A stretch of DNA of 21,394 nucleotides from Thermoplasmata archaeon (lineage in GTDB: Archaea > Thermoplasmatota > Thermoplasmata > Lutacidiplasmatales > UBA184): positions 1 through 21,394 of the forward strand of contig JAKIVW010000011.1 of NCBI GenBank assembly GCA_022750355.1, read 5' to 3'. Shown here one piece after another: positions 14,341-21,394 of the stretch. Numbering within the stretch: the stretch's first letter is position 1; every line of letters begins with the position of its first letter. Position numbers and translations under genes: made by a program. The notes beneath the pieces were generated by a model. The model had not been told where the DNA came from, searched no databases, and saw only the letters and a list, made by a program, of their open reading frames with translations.

Positions 14341-16004
14341 CCGGTAGGCTCCGAAGAGACTACGGCCGGGCAGAGGGCCGCGAGGGCCGCCATCGGGGTC
14401 GGGTGGACCGGGGGTCGTTGCGTGATGTACCCGACCTCGGAAGGCGGGCGGCCCTCCGCGATCGACAGGAGCAGCAGGGCGTCGGGGAGACAGTACCGCC
14501 CCTGACAGAGTCCCGTGCCGACCCCCGTGTACCGCTTCACGACCTCGACGCCCCGATACCCGGCGCGCGTGGCCGCCTCGATCTCGTCCAGCAGCACGTC
14601 CTCGCACGGACAGGCGATCCAACGCCCGTTCCGCGGTTCCCTCAAGAGCTCCCGATAGTACCCCTCGAGTTCGTTCGGACCGTCGGGACGTACCCGCTCG
14701 AGCGGGCTCATCGGGACCGAGCCGCCCGTGAGGGCCGAGGCGACCCGTTCCCCGCTCCCCGGCGACGCGGGGCCGAGCGCCCCGGAAGCCGAGCCGATCG
14801 CCCAGACTCCGGGCACGTTGGTCGCTCCGTCGTCTCCGGCCAACGGATAGTACGCCCCCGTGCCACCGCGCCAGCCCATGCGCGCCCCGGCCTGGAAGAA
14901 CAACTGTCCGTTCGGAAGGCGACGGTGGGCCAGGACGAGAGCGTCGCACTCGAGGGTAGCCCGGGCCCGGTCTCCGCGCGAGCGGATCACCACGCCCGAG
15001 ATTCGGGATCGACCCACGGTCGAGCAGAGGAGGGACCGGGGATAGAGCGGAATTCCGGCGTCCGACGCGGCCCGCACGACCTCCGGAGGAATCTCCCCGA
15101 GCGCTACCACCGCGCTCACCTGGTCACCGAACCGTTCGACGATCGCGCGGGCCCGGGACCCGGCACCGAACACCACCGCTCGTCGGAAAGGGGGCGGGCG
15201 GCCCGCCCGGGACAGCGCCATCGCCCCGTCCCCCGTCATGACTCCGGGCCGGTCGTTCGACTCGAAGAGGAGCGAGGCGTCGTAACTTCCGGTCGCCACG
15301 ACGACGTGCTGGGCCCGGATCAAGACCCCCTTCGCGGGTTCGGTGTACCCCAACATCTCGAACGGTGCGCCCGGGGTCGCGGACCGGCCCGGGAGGAAGG
15401 TCGCCGTCGTGGAAAGGAGCAGCTCCGCGCCGGGAATCTCGGGAACCTCCGCCCGGCGGTCGAGCACGACCGGAGGAACTCCGGCGGCGACCAGCGCCGC
15501 GGCCGCGGCCCGCCCGCTCCGACCCGCCCCCACGATCGCGATCTCGGTGGTCCGGATCTCCGGCGCCACCGTGAGGCCGGCCGCGCTCTCCGCCGACGGC
15601 GGCTCCCCGTAGCCGGCGAGACGTCGCACCACCCGATGGAAGAGGGGCGTGAGGAAGGCCGGTTTCCGAAAACCGTGGAGCGTGTCGATGCCGTTTCGAA
15701 AGACGAAGTCGAAGCTCGCGAGGAGGTCGAATCGGCGGGAGGGCCATGCGTTCTCCGTTTCCACGCGGTCTCCCTCCGAGGGGACGTACCGACAGGCGCG
15801 GACGTTCGGGCGTCCGTTGACCCGGACGAGGCAGCCGGTACACTGGCCGATCCCGCAGAACGGCGCCCGGGGGCGATGGTAGCGCGGGGATCGTTGCAGG
15901 TTCGGAAGCCCCTCCCGGGCGAGACCGTCCAGGATCGTCTCGTCGAGGTGGGTCGTCCGGGCGCGACCCTCAAACCAGTATCGAGGGCCGGACGGCTCGA
16001 CCAT
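14337..16004 (-). CDS. SoxA/HcnAB-like iron-sulphur flavoprotein subunit of an amino or imino acid dehydrogenase
   Basis: 555 residues with three modules. A plant-type 2Fe-2S domain has cysteines 50, 55, 58 and 71 (CGIGQCTGC and then C71). A pyridine-nucleotide/FAD domain starts at IAIVGAGRSG (155-164), with a second GAG motif near 280. A C-terminal BFD-like cluster domain has C465, C467, C500 and C505 (CPCEDV and CQGRYC), ending RPPVHPT. This is the layout of the alpha subunit of sarcosine oxidase, hydrogen cyanide synthase and proline or hydroxyproline dehydrogenases, which take electrons from a SoxB-type partner. That partner is the next gene. The substrate cannot be deduced. ATG 16004 lies 26-43 bases downstream of an AT-rich promoter element. 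All cluster cysteines are present, so this subunit looks functional. Confidence 0.88.
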   Translation of the reverse strand: MVEPSGPRYWFEGRARTTHLDETILDGLAREGLPNLQRSPRYHRPRAPFCGIGQCTGCLVRVNGRPNVRACRYVPSEGDRVETENAWPSRRFDLLASFDFVFRNGIDTLHGFRKPAFLTPLFHRVVRRLAGYGEPPSAESAAGLTVAPEIRTTEIAIVGAGRSGRAAAAALVAAGVPPVVLDRRAEVPEIPGAELLLSTTATFLPGRSATPGAPFEMLGYTEPAKGVLIRAQHVVVATGSYDASLLFESNDRPGVMTGDGAMALSRAGRPPPFRRAVVFGAGSRARAIVERFGDQVSAVVALGEIPPEVVRAASDAGIPLYPRSLLCSTVGRSRISGVVIRSRGDRARATLECDALVLAHRRLPNGQLFFQAGARMGWRGGTGAYYPLAGDDGATNVPGVWAIGSASGALGPASPGSGERVASALTGGSVPMSPLERVRPDGPNELEGYYRELLREPRNGRWIACPCEDVLLDEIEAATRAGYRGVEVVKRYTGVGTGLCQGRYCLPDALLLLSIAEGRPPSEVGYITQRPPVHPTPMAALAALCPAVVSSEPTG

Positions 16005-16029
16005 GACCGGACCGCCGTCACGGCGACTT

Positions 16030-16047
16030 TGAGTATTAGTATATTGA
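16030..16047 (-). promoter_or_regulatory. Promoter element of the SoxA-like operon
   Basis: Read on the minus strand it is an AT-rich block CAATATACTAATACTCA in otherwise GC-rich sequence. It is placed to start transcription roughly 5-15 bases before the ATG at 16004. Confidence 0.6.
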
Positions 16048-16123
16048 GACGTCCGCCGACGGGGGAAGCGCGCCGGCTCCGTTCGGGGGCTCGTCGACTG
16101 TAGCCGCGCCCGGCCTAGGGAGT

Positions 16124-16135
16124 GCTATATAGATA
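16124..16135 (+). promoter_or_regulatory. TATA box of the AbrB-PhoU gene
   Basis: GCTATATAGATA. Its centre is about 28-29 bases before the ATG at 16158, the spacing of a leaderless archaeal transcript. It is only ~14 bases from the earlier GTG at 16143, which argues against that start. Confidence 0.75.
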
Positions 16136-16157
16136 GCCACGGGTGCGAGGGCCCACG

Positions 16158-17258
16158 ATGCGCGCCAGCGGAGGATTTCATGGCCGCCGCATCCAGAAGA
16201 CCGGTGGGTCGACGTTCATCGTCTCGCTGCCGAAGAACTGGGTGCTGGCCCGCGGATTGCGAGCGGGCGACGTGCTCTACTTCACGCCGCGTGCCGACGG
16301 CTCGATGACGGTGTTCCCGGAGGCCGCCACCGCGGGCGAGGGCGAACGTCGGGTCGTCCAGGTCTCGAACTCCGCGGACCACGAACATCTGTTCCGTCGA
16401 TTGGTGGCGGAGTACATCGCCGGGTACCCGCTGCTCGAGGTACGAACCGAGGGACGGATGAACGCGCGCACCCGCGAGGTGATTCGCGGGTTCGCCCAGC
16501 GGATGATTGGTCCCGAGATCCTCGAGGAGACGTCCGAGGCCGTGGTCCTCCAGGACGTCGTCGGGCCCAACCCGCTTCCGATCCCGTCGGTCATCCGCCG
16601 GATGCACCAGATGGTCCGCGCGATGCAGACCGATGCGATGGCGGCGTTCCGCGCTCGGGACCTCTCCATCGCGAAGGACGTCATCGAGCGGGACTGGGAG
16701 GTCGACCGCCTGCACTGGTTCCTCGAAAAGCAGGTCACGACCGCCCTCCGCGACGCCCGCGTGCTCGCGACCATCGACCTCACCTTGCCCGAGTGCTCCA
16801 CCTACCTGCTCGCCTCGCGCGTGCTCGAGCGGATCGCCGATCACGCCGTGCGGATCGCCGAGACCGTATCGATCCTGGGCAAGGAACGCACCCCCGCCCG
16901 TCTCGGGGCCGAGCTCGACCGGATGGCCGAGGGTGCCGCGACCGCGCTCGCCGACGCGCTCGCCAGCCTGGACGCGCGGGACATCGAGAAGGCCAATGCG
17001 GTGCTCGATGCGGCGAAGGAACTCACCCGCCTCCGCGACAAGGTCCTTCACGAGATCGCGACCAAGCCCGGACGGCTGGCCATCGGGCTCGCGTACGTCC
17101 TCGAAAGTCTCGAGCGGAGCGCGTACTACGCGAGCGACCTCGCCGAGATCGCCATCGACCGCGCGGTCGAGGTCGCGGGTCGACCCGTGGACCAGACCCC
17201 GTCGGCGGCGGAATCGCTCCCCGAGACGGTCGAACGCCGTCCCGTGGTCGCCCCCTAA
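16158..17258 (+). CDS. phoU: PhoU-family regulator with N-terminal AbrB/SpoVT domain
   Basis: 366 residues. Residues about 10-54 (RRIQKTGGSTFIVSLPKNWV and on, ending TVFP) are a SpoVT-AbrB swapped-hairpin domain, usually DNA-binding. The rest is the all-helical PhoU fold in two related bundles (about 75-160 and 160-340), with metal-site-type acidic motifs such as ERDWEVDR. This fusion is common in archaea and absent from classical bacterial PhoU. Such proteins are thought to control phosphate uptake and metabolism. No pst transporter or phosphatase gene is in the window, so the target is not visible. ATG 16158 is chosen over GTG 16143 on TATA spacing. It is transcribed divergently from the SoxA-like operon and converges on the dehydrogenase-like gene with a 4-bp overlap. 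Confidence 0.9.
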   Translation: MRASGGFHGRRIQKTGGSTFIVSLPKNWVLARGLRAGDVLYFTPRADGSMTVFPEAATAGEGERRVVQVSNSADHEHLFRRLVAEYIAGYPLLEVRTEGRMNARTREVIRGFAQRMIGPEILEETSEAVVLQDVVGPNPLPIPSVIRRMHQMVRAMQTDAMAAFRARDLSIAKDVIERDWEVDRLHWFLEKQVTTALRDARVLATIDLTLPECSTYLLASRVLERIADHAVRIAETVSILGKERTPARLGAELDRMAEGAATALADALASLDARDIEKANAVLDAAKELTRLRDKVLHEIATKPGRLAIGLAYVLESLERSAYYASDLAEIAIDRAVEVAGRPVDQTPSAAESLPETVERRPVVAP

Positions 17259-18412
17259 GCCCCGATCACCGCGTCCAGCAACTGCCCGACGTCCGCGGCG
17301 GAAGGGACCCGCGGATTGGCGAGGGCGGCCGGCGACCGAACCGCGTGGGCGATGACCTCCGCCCGACGTTCGGCCCATCTGTCCACGGAACCTCCCGCGG
17401 CGCGGACCGTCGCCGGGAAGCGGAGTTGATCGAACATTCGCCGGACCCGCTGCGCGATCGGAGTCGCTCCGCGCTCCTCCGGCCCCGCGACCCGGCGGCC
17501 GAGGATCTCGAGGCGGTCCCGAGCGGAGGGGTGGTCGAATTCGAGGACGTTCGGGAGCGCGATCCCGAGAAGTCGGCCGTAGGAGAGTCCGGTCGGCCCC
17601 TCCAACGACTTGGCGAGCGCGTGGGCCAACCCCCGCTGGGCGTTGGACGCGGCGAGCCCCGCGGAGGTCGCGGCGTAGTGCAGGGCCGCCCGCGCTTCCG
17701 GGTCATCGCTCCAGCGGATCGCGTGGGGCAATCGCTGGACGACCGTGGTGGCCGCATCGAGCGCCAGCGCGTCCGAGAACGGGTTCGCCCAGGCGGAGAG
17801 GAACGCTTCGCTCGCCAGGGCGAGCGTCTCCGCCGCTCCGTCCAACACCCGGTCGACCGGGAGGGAGGCCGCGAACCCCGGGTCGACGATCGCCCAGTCG
17901 GGGACGAGCGAACGGTCCGCGATCTCGATCGGCGCACCCTCGCCGGTGGTGAGGTCGGAGGCCCACGAGACTTCCGCCCCGCTCCCGCTCGTCGTGGGAA
18001 CGGCGACGAGGCTCACGGGAGGGCCGATCGAGGGGTCCAGCAGCGGGGGCATCGCGTGAAGAGAAACTTCCGGGTGCAGGAGTCGAAGTCGGATCGCCTT
18101 CGCCGCGTCGATCGTGCGACCTCCCCCGACCGCGAGGAGTACATCCGGAGGGGAGGGGCGGAGCCGGTCGACCAAGGCGTCGACCGCCGCCACTTCGTTC
18201 GGCGCGTCCGCGGCCACTTCGACGGTCGTGGCCGTATCCGATTTCGCGAGTTCCTCGACGAGGCGGTGGTGACCGTCCGCGCGGGCCACCGTCGGGTCGA
18301 CCAGGAGGAACGTGCGTCGTGCGCCGAGTCCGCTCACCTGCTCGAGGGCCCCGGTACCCCACGCGATGCGGGGCGAGAGGAAGAATCCGCTCACGCCGTC
18401 CCTCGTCCCCAT
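17255..18412 (-). CDS. Iron-containing alcohol dehydrogenase-family protein with most metal ligands replaced
   Basis: 385 residues. The nucleotide-binding core is intact: LLAVGGGRTIDAAKAI (92-107) and VAVPTTSGSGAEVSWASD (136-153). An ungapped comparison with FucO-type enzymes, recalled from memory, puts the four metal-ligand positions (Asp, His, His, His) at E195, L199, H264 and Y278. The conserved active-site histidine four residues after the third ligand is K268. So only one ligand is canonical. The fold is probably kept, but classic Fe(II)-dependent alcohol dehydrogenase activity is doubtful. The ATG at 18412 lies four bases after the Fur-like gene ends, so it is the second gene of that operon. 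It could be a metal-independent dehydrogenase, a binding protein or a pseudoenzyme. Confidence 0.8.
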   Translation of the reverse strand: MGTRDGVSGFFLSPRIAWGTGALEQVSGLGARRTFLLVDPTVARADGHHRLVEELAKSDTATTVEVAADAPNEVAAVDALVDRLRPSPPDVLLAVGGGRTIDAAKAIRLRLLHPEVSLHAMPPLLDPSIGPPVSLVAVPTTSGSGAEVSWASDLTTGEGAPIEIADRSLVPDWAIVDPGFAASLPVDRVLDGAAETLALASEAFLSAWANPFSDALALDAATTVVQRLPHAIRWSDDPEARAALHYAATSAGLAASNAQRGLAHALAKSLEGPTGLSYGRLLGIALPNVLEFDHPSARDRLEILGRRVAGPEERGATPIAQRVRRMFDQLRFPATVRAAGGSVDRWAERRAEVIAHAVRSPAALANPRVPSAADVGQLLDAVIGA

Positions 18413-18416
18413 CCGA

Positions 18417-18716
18417 CTAGGACTGCGAGGCCTCGCGGCAGCGGAGGCACGCGCCCGTGAGCGAGAAGGCGATCCCGTCGACGCTCCAGCCGTCCGGATG
18501 GCGGGAGGCGAGGGCGATGAGAAGTTCCCGCTCCGCATCGGCGAGGTCCACCGACGCGATCCGACCGCAGGTCCGACAGACGATGTGCGAGTGCGGCGGT
18601 TCGCCGAGTCGCATCGGACCGTCCGGCCGGGGGACCGGAACCAGGGTGGGCCGAGGGGGGACCCGACGCGGGCGTGCCCGGCGGGAGGGAGACCGTCGTG
18701 GACGTCGTGGGGCCAT
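18417..18716 (-). CDS. Stand-alone Fur-type metal-binding/dimerisation domain without the DNA-binding domain
   Basis: 99 residues. Residues 36-52 (RLGEPPHSHIVCRTCGR) and the end GACLRC match the C-terminal domain of the Fur/Zur/PerR family: histidines 42 and 44 for the regulatory metal and C47/C50 with C90/C93 for structural zinc. The usual ~80-residue winged helix that should precede it is absent; instead there are about 30 residues dominated by Arg and Pro. The start is firm, because a TATA box is centred 27 bases before ATG 18716, leaving no room for more protein. It heads an operon with the dehydrogenase-like gene four bases downstream. It may sense metal or dimerise with a full Fur protein encoded elsewhere; the basic tail could bind nucleic acid (inference). 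Confidence 0.75.
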   Translation of the reverse strand: MAPRRPRRSPSRRARPRRVPPRPTLVPVPRPDGPMRLGEPPHSHIVCRTCGRIASVDLADAERELLIALASRHPDGWSVDGIAFSLTGACLRCREASQS

Positions 18717-18737
18717 CGGATCGGCGGACCACGCCCG

Positions 18738-18747
18738 TCTATTTAGG
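18738..18747 (-). promoter_or_regulatory. TATA box of the Fur-half/dehydrogenase-like operon
   Basis: Read on the minus strand it is CCTAAATAGA, centred 27 bases before the ATG at 18716, so the transcript is predicted to be leaderless. Confidence 0.75.
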
Positions 18748-18784
18748 AGCCCGCCGAGAGAGAAGGCCCGGAACAATCGGTTCG

Positions 18785-21394
18785 CTAGCCGCTCTCGTCC
18801 CAGGCGGGCCGGGGGATCGGCGCCGTGGGCGCCGGTACGACGGGCGGCTCGGGTGGGCGGCGCGACGCGACCGCCAGGATTGCGACGACGATGAGAAGTG
18901 CCGTGAGCACGGCCGCGAACACCCACACCGGGATTCCGGCGGCGTTCGCGGCCCCGTCCTCGGTCCCGGGGGCGGACGTGGTGGGGACGACCGGGGCGAA
19001 TTGGATCGCTTCGCGGACCGGGCCGCCGGCCACCGTGAACGCCCCGTAACCGGGCGTTGCTGCGAAGGTGGTTCCGTTCACCTCCGTGAAAGTGGTCTGC
19101 GCCCCGAACGAAAAGCTGCCGTTCGGTTCGTTGAACGCCACGGAGGTCGACGACGACGACGCTCGGACCCCGTTCGTCGTGACGGCCCAAGTGGCACCGA
19201 CGGGTAGGCCCGTCTCGGTGTAGGTCACCTCGTAGGTCGTGGCGGGGGCAAAACGGGCCTGTTCGTTCACGGGGGAATCGAGCGTGACCAGGGCTGGGTT
19301 CGCGGGCCCGGAATAGGAACCGATGCCGGCGCCGGTCCAGTCGACGAACAACTCGCCCGGAGCGGCGAGGGCGCTGAGGTTCACGGTCGACCCGTTGAGG
19401 AACCAGCCGCCGGCCGGGTTCACGACCCCGGTGCCGGGGGAGGCGGCCGTGGCGGCGAGCTCGTACTCGGGCAGGTAGGAGACGCTCACGCTCGCTTCGG
19501 CCCCGGCGAGGTTGAATGATCCGGAGGCGGGGTCCGGGATGTATTGGGTTTGCGGGCTCCCCGGAACGGGGCCGAGCACGGTGTAGGTGAAGCTGCCGTT
19601 CGGTTCGTTGAACGCGATCGCCGAGCCGGAAGCCCCGTTCGAAACGCCGTTGACCGTCACGCTCCAGTTCGTTCCCCCGGGAAGGCCGTTCTCGGTGAAC
19701 CAGGCGGGATACGTCGCAGAGGCCCAGAACGTGGCCCGCTCGATGATGGCCGAGCCAATCGTGATGCTCGCCGGGTTGTCGGCGCCAGAGTAGGAACCGG
19801 CGCCACTGCCGGTCCAGGATTCGAACTGGTAGCCCGCGTTGGCGAGGGCACTTAGCGACACGAGCGATCCCGCGTTGAACCAGTTCCCTCCGGGGTAGAC
19901 GGTGCCGCCGCCGAGGGGACCGGACGACGAGGAGAGTTGGTACTGGGGGACGTAGGCGAGGTTCACCAGCACGTCGGTGGAACCGACCGTGAACGTCCCC
20001 GCGGAGGAGCTCGCGAGGTAGCGGATCCCCGGGGCTCCCGGTAAGGTGGCCGGCAGCGTGAACGTGTACGAGCCGTTCTGCTCGTCGACCGTCAGCGACG
20101 AATTCGTCGAGGTGAAGAGCTGGCCGTTCACCGTCACGGACCAGGGGGTCGCCAACGGAAGACCGGATTCGGCGAAGGTGACGGGTACCGTCGCCCACGC
20201 GGCGACCTGGTTCACCCAGGTCTTCCAGTAGTTCCGCGAGGAATTCTGGGGCGCGTACTCGCCGACGGCCCAAAAGTGGACGTTGGTCGACGGAGTGGAG
20301 GCGATCGCGAAGTCGCTTCCGAAGGGGCAGACGCCGGCGGAGCAGCCGGCTGCGGGGTCGTACGGCCCCGTTCCGTTGTGGAGGGTCACGGGGAGCTCGA
20401 GGGTGGACGCAGAATCGGTGACGGCTTGACCCGTGGCGAGGAAACTCGGGTAGAGGGTCGACGACGACTCGCCGAACACGAGGGCGACATCCCCTCGGGT
20501 GGCGATCGAGAGCGCCGGGTCAAAGTCGTAGGTTCCGGGGCCGCTGCTCCAGGTGAAGTCCTGCTTCAAGGAGTCGGTCGCGGTGTTCACTTCCCACACG
20601 TGCAGGCAGGATCGCGCCACGCTGTCCCCGTTCGGGGTACACGCACCCGTGGCGACGGCCCAGAGGGTGCCCGACCGCCAGACCGCGCTGTCGATCCGTC
20701 CGTCTCCGACCCCGAGCAGACTCGTCGTGTTGGCTTGGATCGCGTTCGGGGGCGGGGCGGTGCTGGTCGAGAAATTGGTGGGGCTGGAGAGCGCCACCGT
20801 CCCGGGCGGGGAACCCACAAGAGAGTAGAGGTGCACTGTGTTGTTCCCCCCGAGCTCGTCATCGACGAGGTAGAGGACGGTCGAACTACTCAGCGGGGTG
20901 ACGGGGACCAGCCCTTCGGCTCCGGGGTCGGGAGCGTCCACGGCGACCGGAACGGCGGACCCTCCTTCGAGGAGGGCGGTCTTGTTGGCGGCCCACACCT
21001 GAGCCCCCTGGAAGCTACCGTTCGCGCTGAATTCGTTCGCCGTCAGTACCACATCGACCGCGTCGACCGCGAGCAACGGCTGGCGGGGGACCGACCCGCT
21101 GTTGGGGACGATCGATTGGAGGTTCCAGGTCGCCGTCGGATCGCTCGACTGGCTGGCCCCGAGGAGGATCTGGTTCGTCGTGACGTCGTCGGCCGAAATG
21201 AACCAGCGGAAGGACGAGAGGTCGAACTGGACCTGGGGGCTCGAGAGCACGTCTGTGCCCGCCCCGAACAGGGCGTTCAGGCTCCCATTGAACACCTGGG
21301 TCCCGTTGATGAGCCACAGTCGTTCGGTGCCGTTGGTGAGTTCGAGGACATACCCGGCTCCGACGGCCAGCTGGGGGTCCGCCGGGACGCATCC
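18785..21394 (-). CDS. Large surface protein with alternating GLP and InlB-like repeats and a C-terminal membrane anchor; 5' end outside the window
   Basis: The open frame runs to the window edge without a stop, so the 869 residues seen lack the N-terminus and signal peptide. The first ~400 residues are beta-rich with W/F-containing strands and could be a propeller-like domain. Then come alternating modules: GLP type (F-x-E-x-GLP-x-x-T-x-W-S-V, about 403-483, 561-642, 721-802) and InlB/bacterial-repeat type with FESWTGSGAGSYSG (about 484-556 and 644-715). A membrane helix (about 821-843) is followed by a short proline-rich cytoplasmic tail. Many N-x-S/T sites suggest glycosylation. The GLP-repeat style is familiar from Thermoplasmatota secreted proteins. 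A role in adhesion or as a cell-wall layer is inferred. Confidence 0.88.
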   Translation of the reverse strand, partial: GCVPADPQLAVGAGYVLELTNGTERLWLINGTQVFNGSLNALFGAGTDVLSSPQVQFDLSSFRWFISADDVTTNQILLGASQSSDPTATWNLQSIVPNSGSVPRQPLLAVDAVDVVLTANEFSANGSFQGAQVWAANKTALLEGGSAVPVAVDAPDPGAEGLVPVTPLSSSTVLYLVDDELGGNNTVHLYSLVGSPPGTVALSSPTNFSTSTAPPPNAIQANTTSLLGVGDGRIDSAVWRSGTLWAVATGACTPNGDSVARSCLHVWEVNTATDSLKQDFTWSSGPGTYDFDPALSIATRGDVALVFGESSSTLYPSFLATGQAVTDSASTLELPVTLHNGTGPYDPAAGCSAGVCPFGSDFAIASTPSTNVHFWAVGEYAPQNSSRNYWKTWVNQVAAWATVPVTFAESGLPLATPWSVTVNGQLFTSTNSSLTVDEQNGSYTFTLPATLPGAPGIRYLASSSAGTFTVGSTDVLVNLAYVPQYQLSSSSGPLGGGTVYPGGNWFNAGSLVSLSALANAGYQFESWTGSGAGSYSGADNPASITIGSAIIERATFWASATYPAWFTENGLPGGTNWSVTVNGVSNGASGSAIAFNEPNGSFTYTVLGPVPGSPQTQYIPDPASGSFNLAGAEASVSVSYLPEYELAATAASPGTGVVNPAGGWFLNGSTVNLSALAAPGELFVDWTGAGIGSYSGPANPALVTLDSPVNEQARFAPATTYEVTYTETGLPVGATWAVTTNGVRASSSSTSVAFNEPNGSFSFGAQTTFTEVNGTTFAATPGYGAFTVAGGPVREAIQFAPVVPTTSAPGTEDGAANAAGIPVWVFAAVLTALLIVVAILAVASRRPPEPPVVPAPTAPIPRPAWDESG
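19113..19138 (-). repeat. Direct repeat copy 1 within the surface-protein gene
   Basis: These 26 bases are identical to 19590-19615, about 477 bases away. Both encode the FNEPNGSF element at the same place in two GLP modules. Such nucleotide identity suggests recent duplication or gene conversion between modules. Confidence 0.8.
19590..19615 (-). repeat. Direct repeat copy 2 within the surface-protein gene
   Basis: Identical over 26 bases to 19113-19138, in the neighbouring GLP module. The first module, near 20070-20090, has the related DEQNGSY element and has diverged at the DNA level. Confidence 0.8.

Noticed and set aside
14403..16103. 566-residue plus-strand open frame opposite the SoxA-like gene
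   Set aside because: The minus strand has all eight cluster cysteines and FAD motifs. The plus-strand product is low-complexity charged sequence.
16125..17378. 417-residue minus-strand open frame opposite phoU
   Set aside because: It is a mirror of the AbrB-PhoU coding sequence and has no promoter or start signal of its own.
1..21394. tRNA genes or CRISPR arrays
   Set aside because: No T-loop GTTCRANYC with a matching acceptor stem was seen in the gene gaps. No regularly spaced direct repeats occur outside the surface-protein coding modules.

Overview
The window reads as a GC-rich archaeal chromosome segment, most likely from a Thermoplasmatota-type lineage. Several things point there. The 3' half of an archaeal-type SRP (7S) RNA opens the window. 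Many genes have a TATA-like box about 25-30 bases before the start codon, with little or no leader. There is a PhoU protein with an AbrB/SpoVT N-terminus, an HxlR regulator, a ThpR protein, and two large secreted Ig-like or GLP-repeat surface proteins with one C-terminal membrane helix. The lineage is an inference from gene content; no 16S rRNA gene or tRNA was seen.

Layout. 1-131: 3' part of the SRP RNA. 288-581(+): small protein of unknown function. 617-1111(-): hotdog-fold thioesterase, bracketed by a 28-bp inverted repeat (583-610 and 1216-1243). 1198-2559(+): serine hydroxymethyltransferase. 2556-5366(-): 936-residue surface protein with a cytoplasmic, possibly winged-helix tail. 5502-6407(+): AlkA-like DNA glycosylase. 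9834-6404(-): apparent three-gene unit of a 104-residue unknown, a HerA/VirD4-like ATPase with a possible nuclease-like C-terminus, and thpR. 9835-10562: the only long stretch without a convincing gene; it holds several short perfect hairpins. 10563-11048(-): HxlR regulator with an inverted repeat over its promoter. 11198-11812(+): unknown protein with SHOCT-like segments. 16004-11809(-): apparent operon of a SoxA-like 2Fe-2S/FAD subunit, a frameshifted SoxB-like FAD subunit, and a glycerate 2-kinase-family protein whose signature residues are lost. 16158-17258(+): AbrB-PhoU. 18716-17255(-): two-gene operon of a Fur dimerisation domain without its DNA-binding domain, then an iron-alcohol-dehydrogenase-family protein that has lost most metal ligands. 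18785-21394(-): surface protein running off the window.

The genes fall into one-carbon and amino-acid metabolism (glyA, SoxA/SoxB-like pair), nucleic-acid maintenance (AlkA, ThpR, ATPase), regulation (HxlR, PhoU, Fur-like) and the cell surface. Four of the five convergent gene pairs overlap by exactly 4 bp through a shared CTAR stop; the fifth is the pair carrying the inverted repeat. The best candidates for something undescribed are the repeat-bounded thioesterase cassette, the Fur-half/metal-poor dehydrogenase operon, and the ATPase unit. Three enzyme-family genes (the SoxB-like subunit, the kinase-like protein, the dehydrogenase-like protein) are broken or lack key residues.
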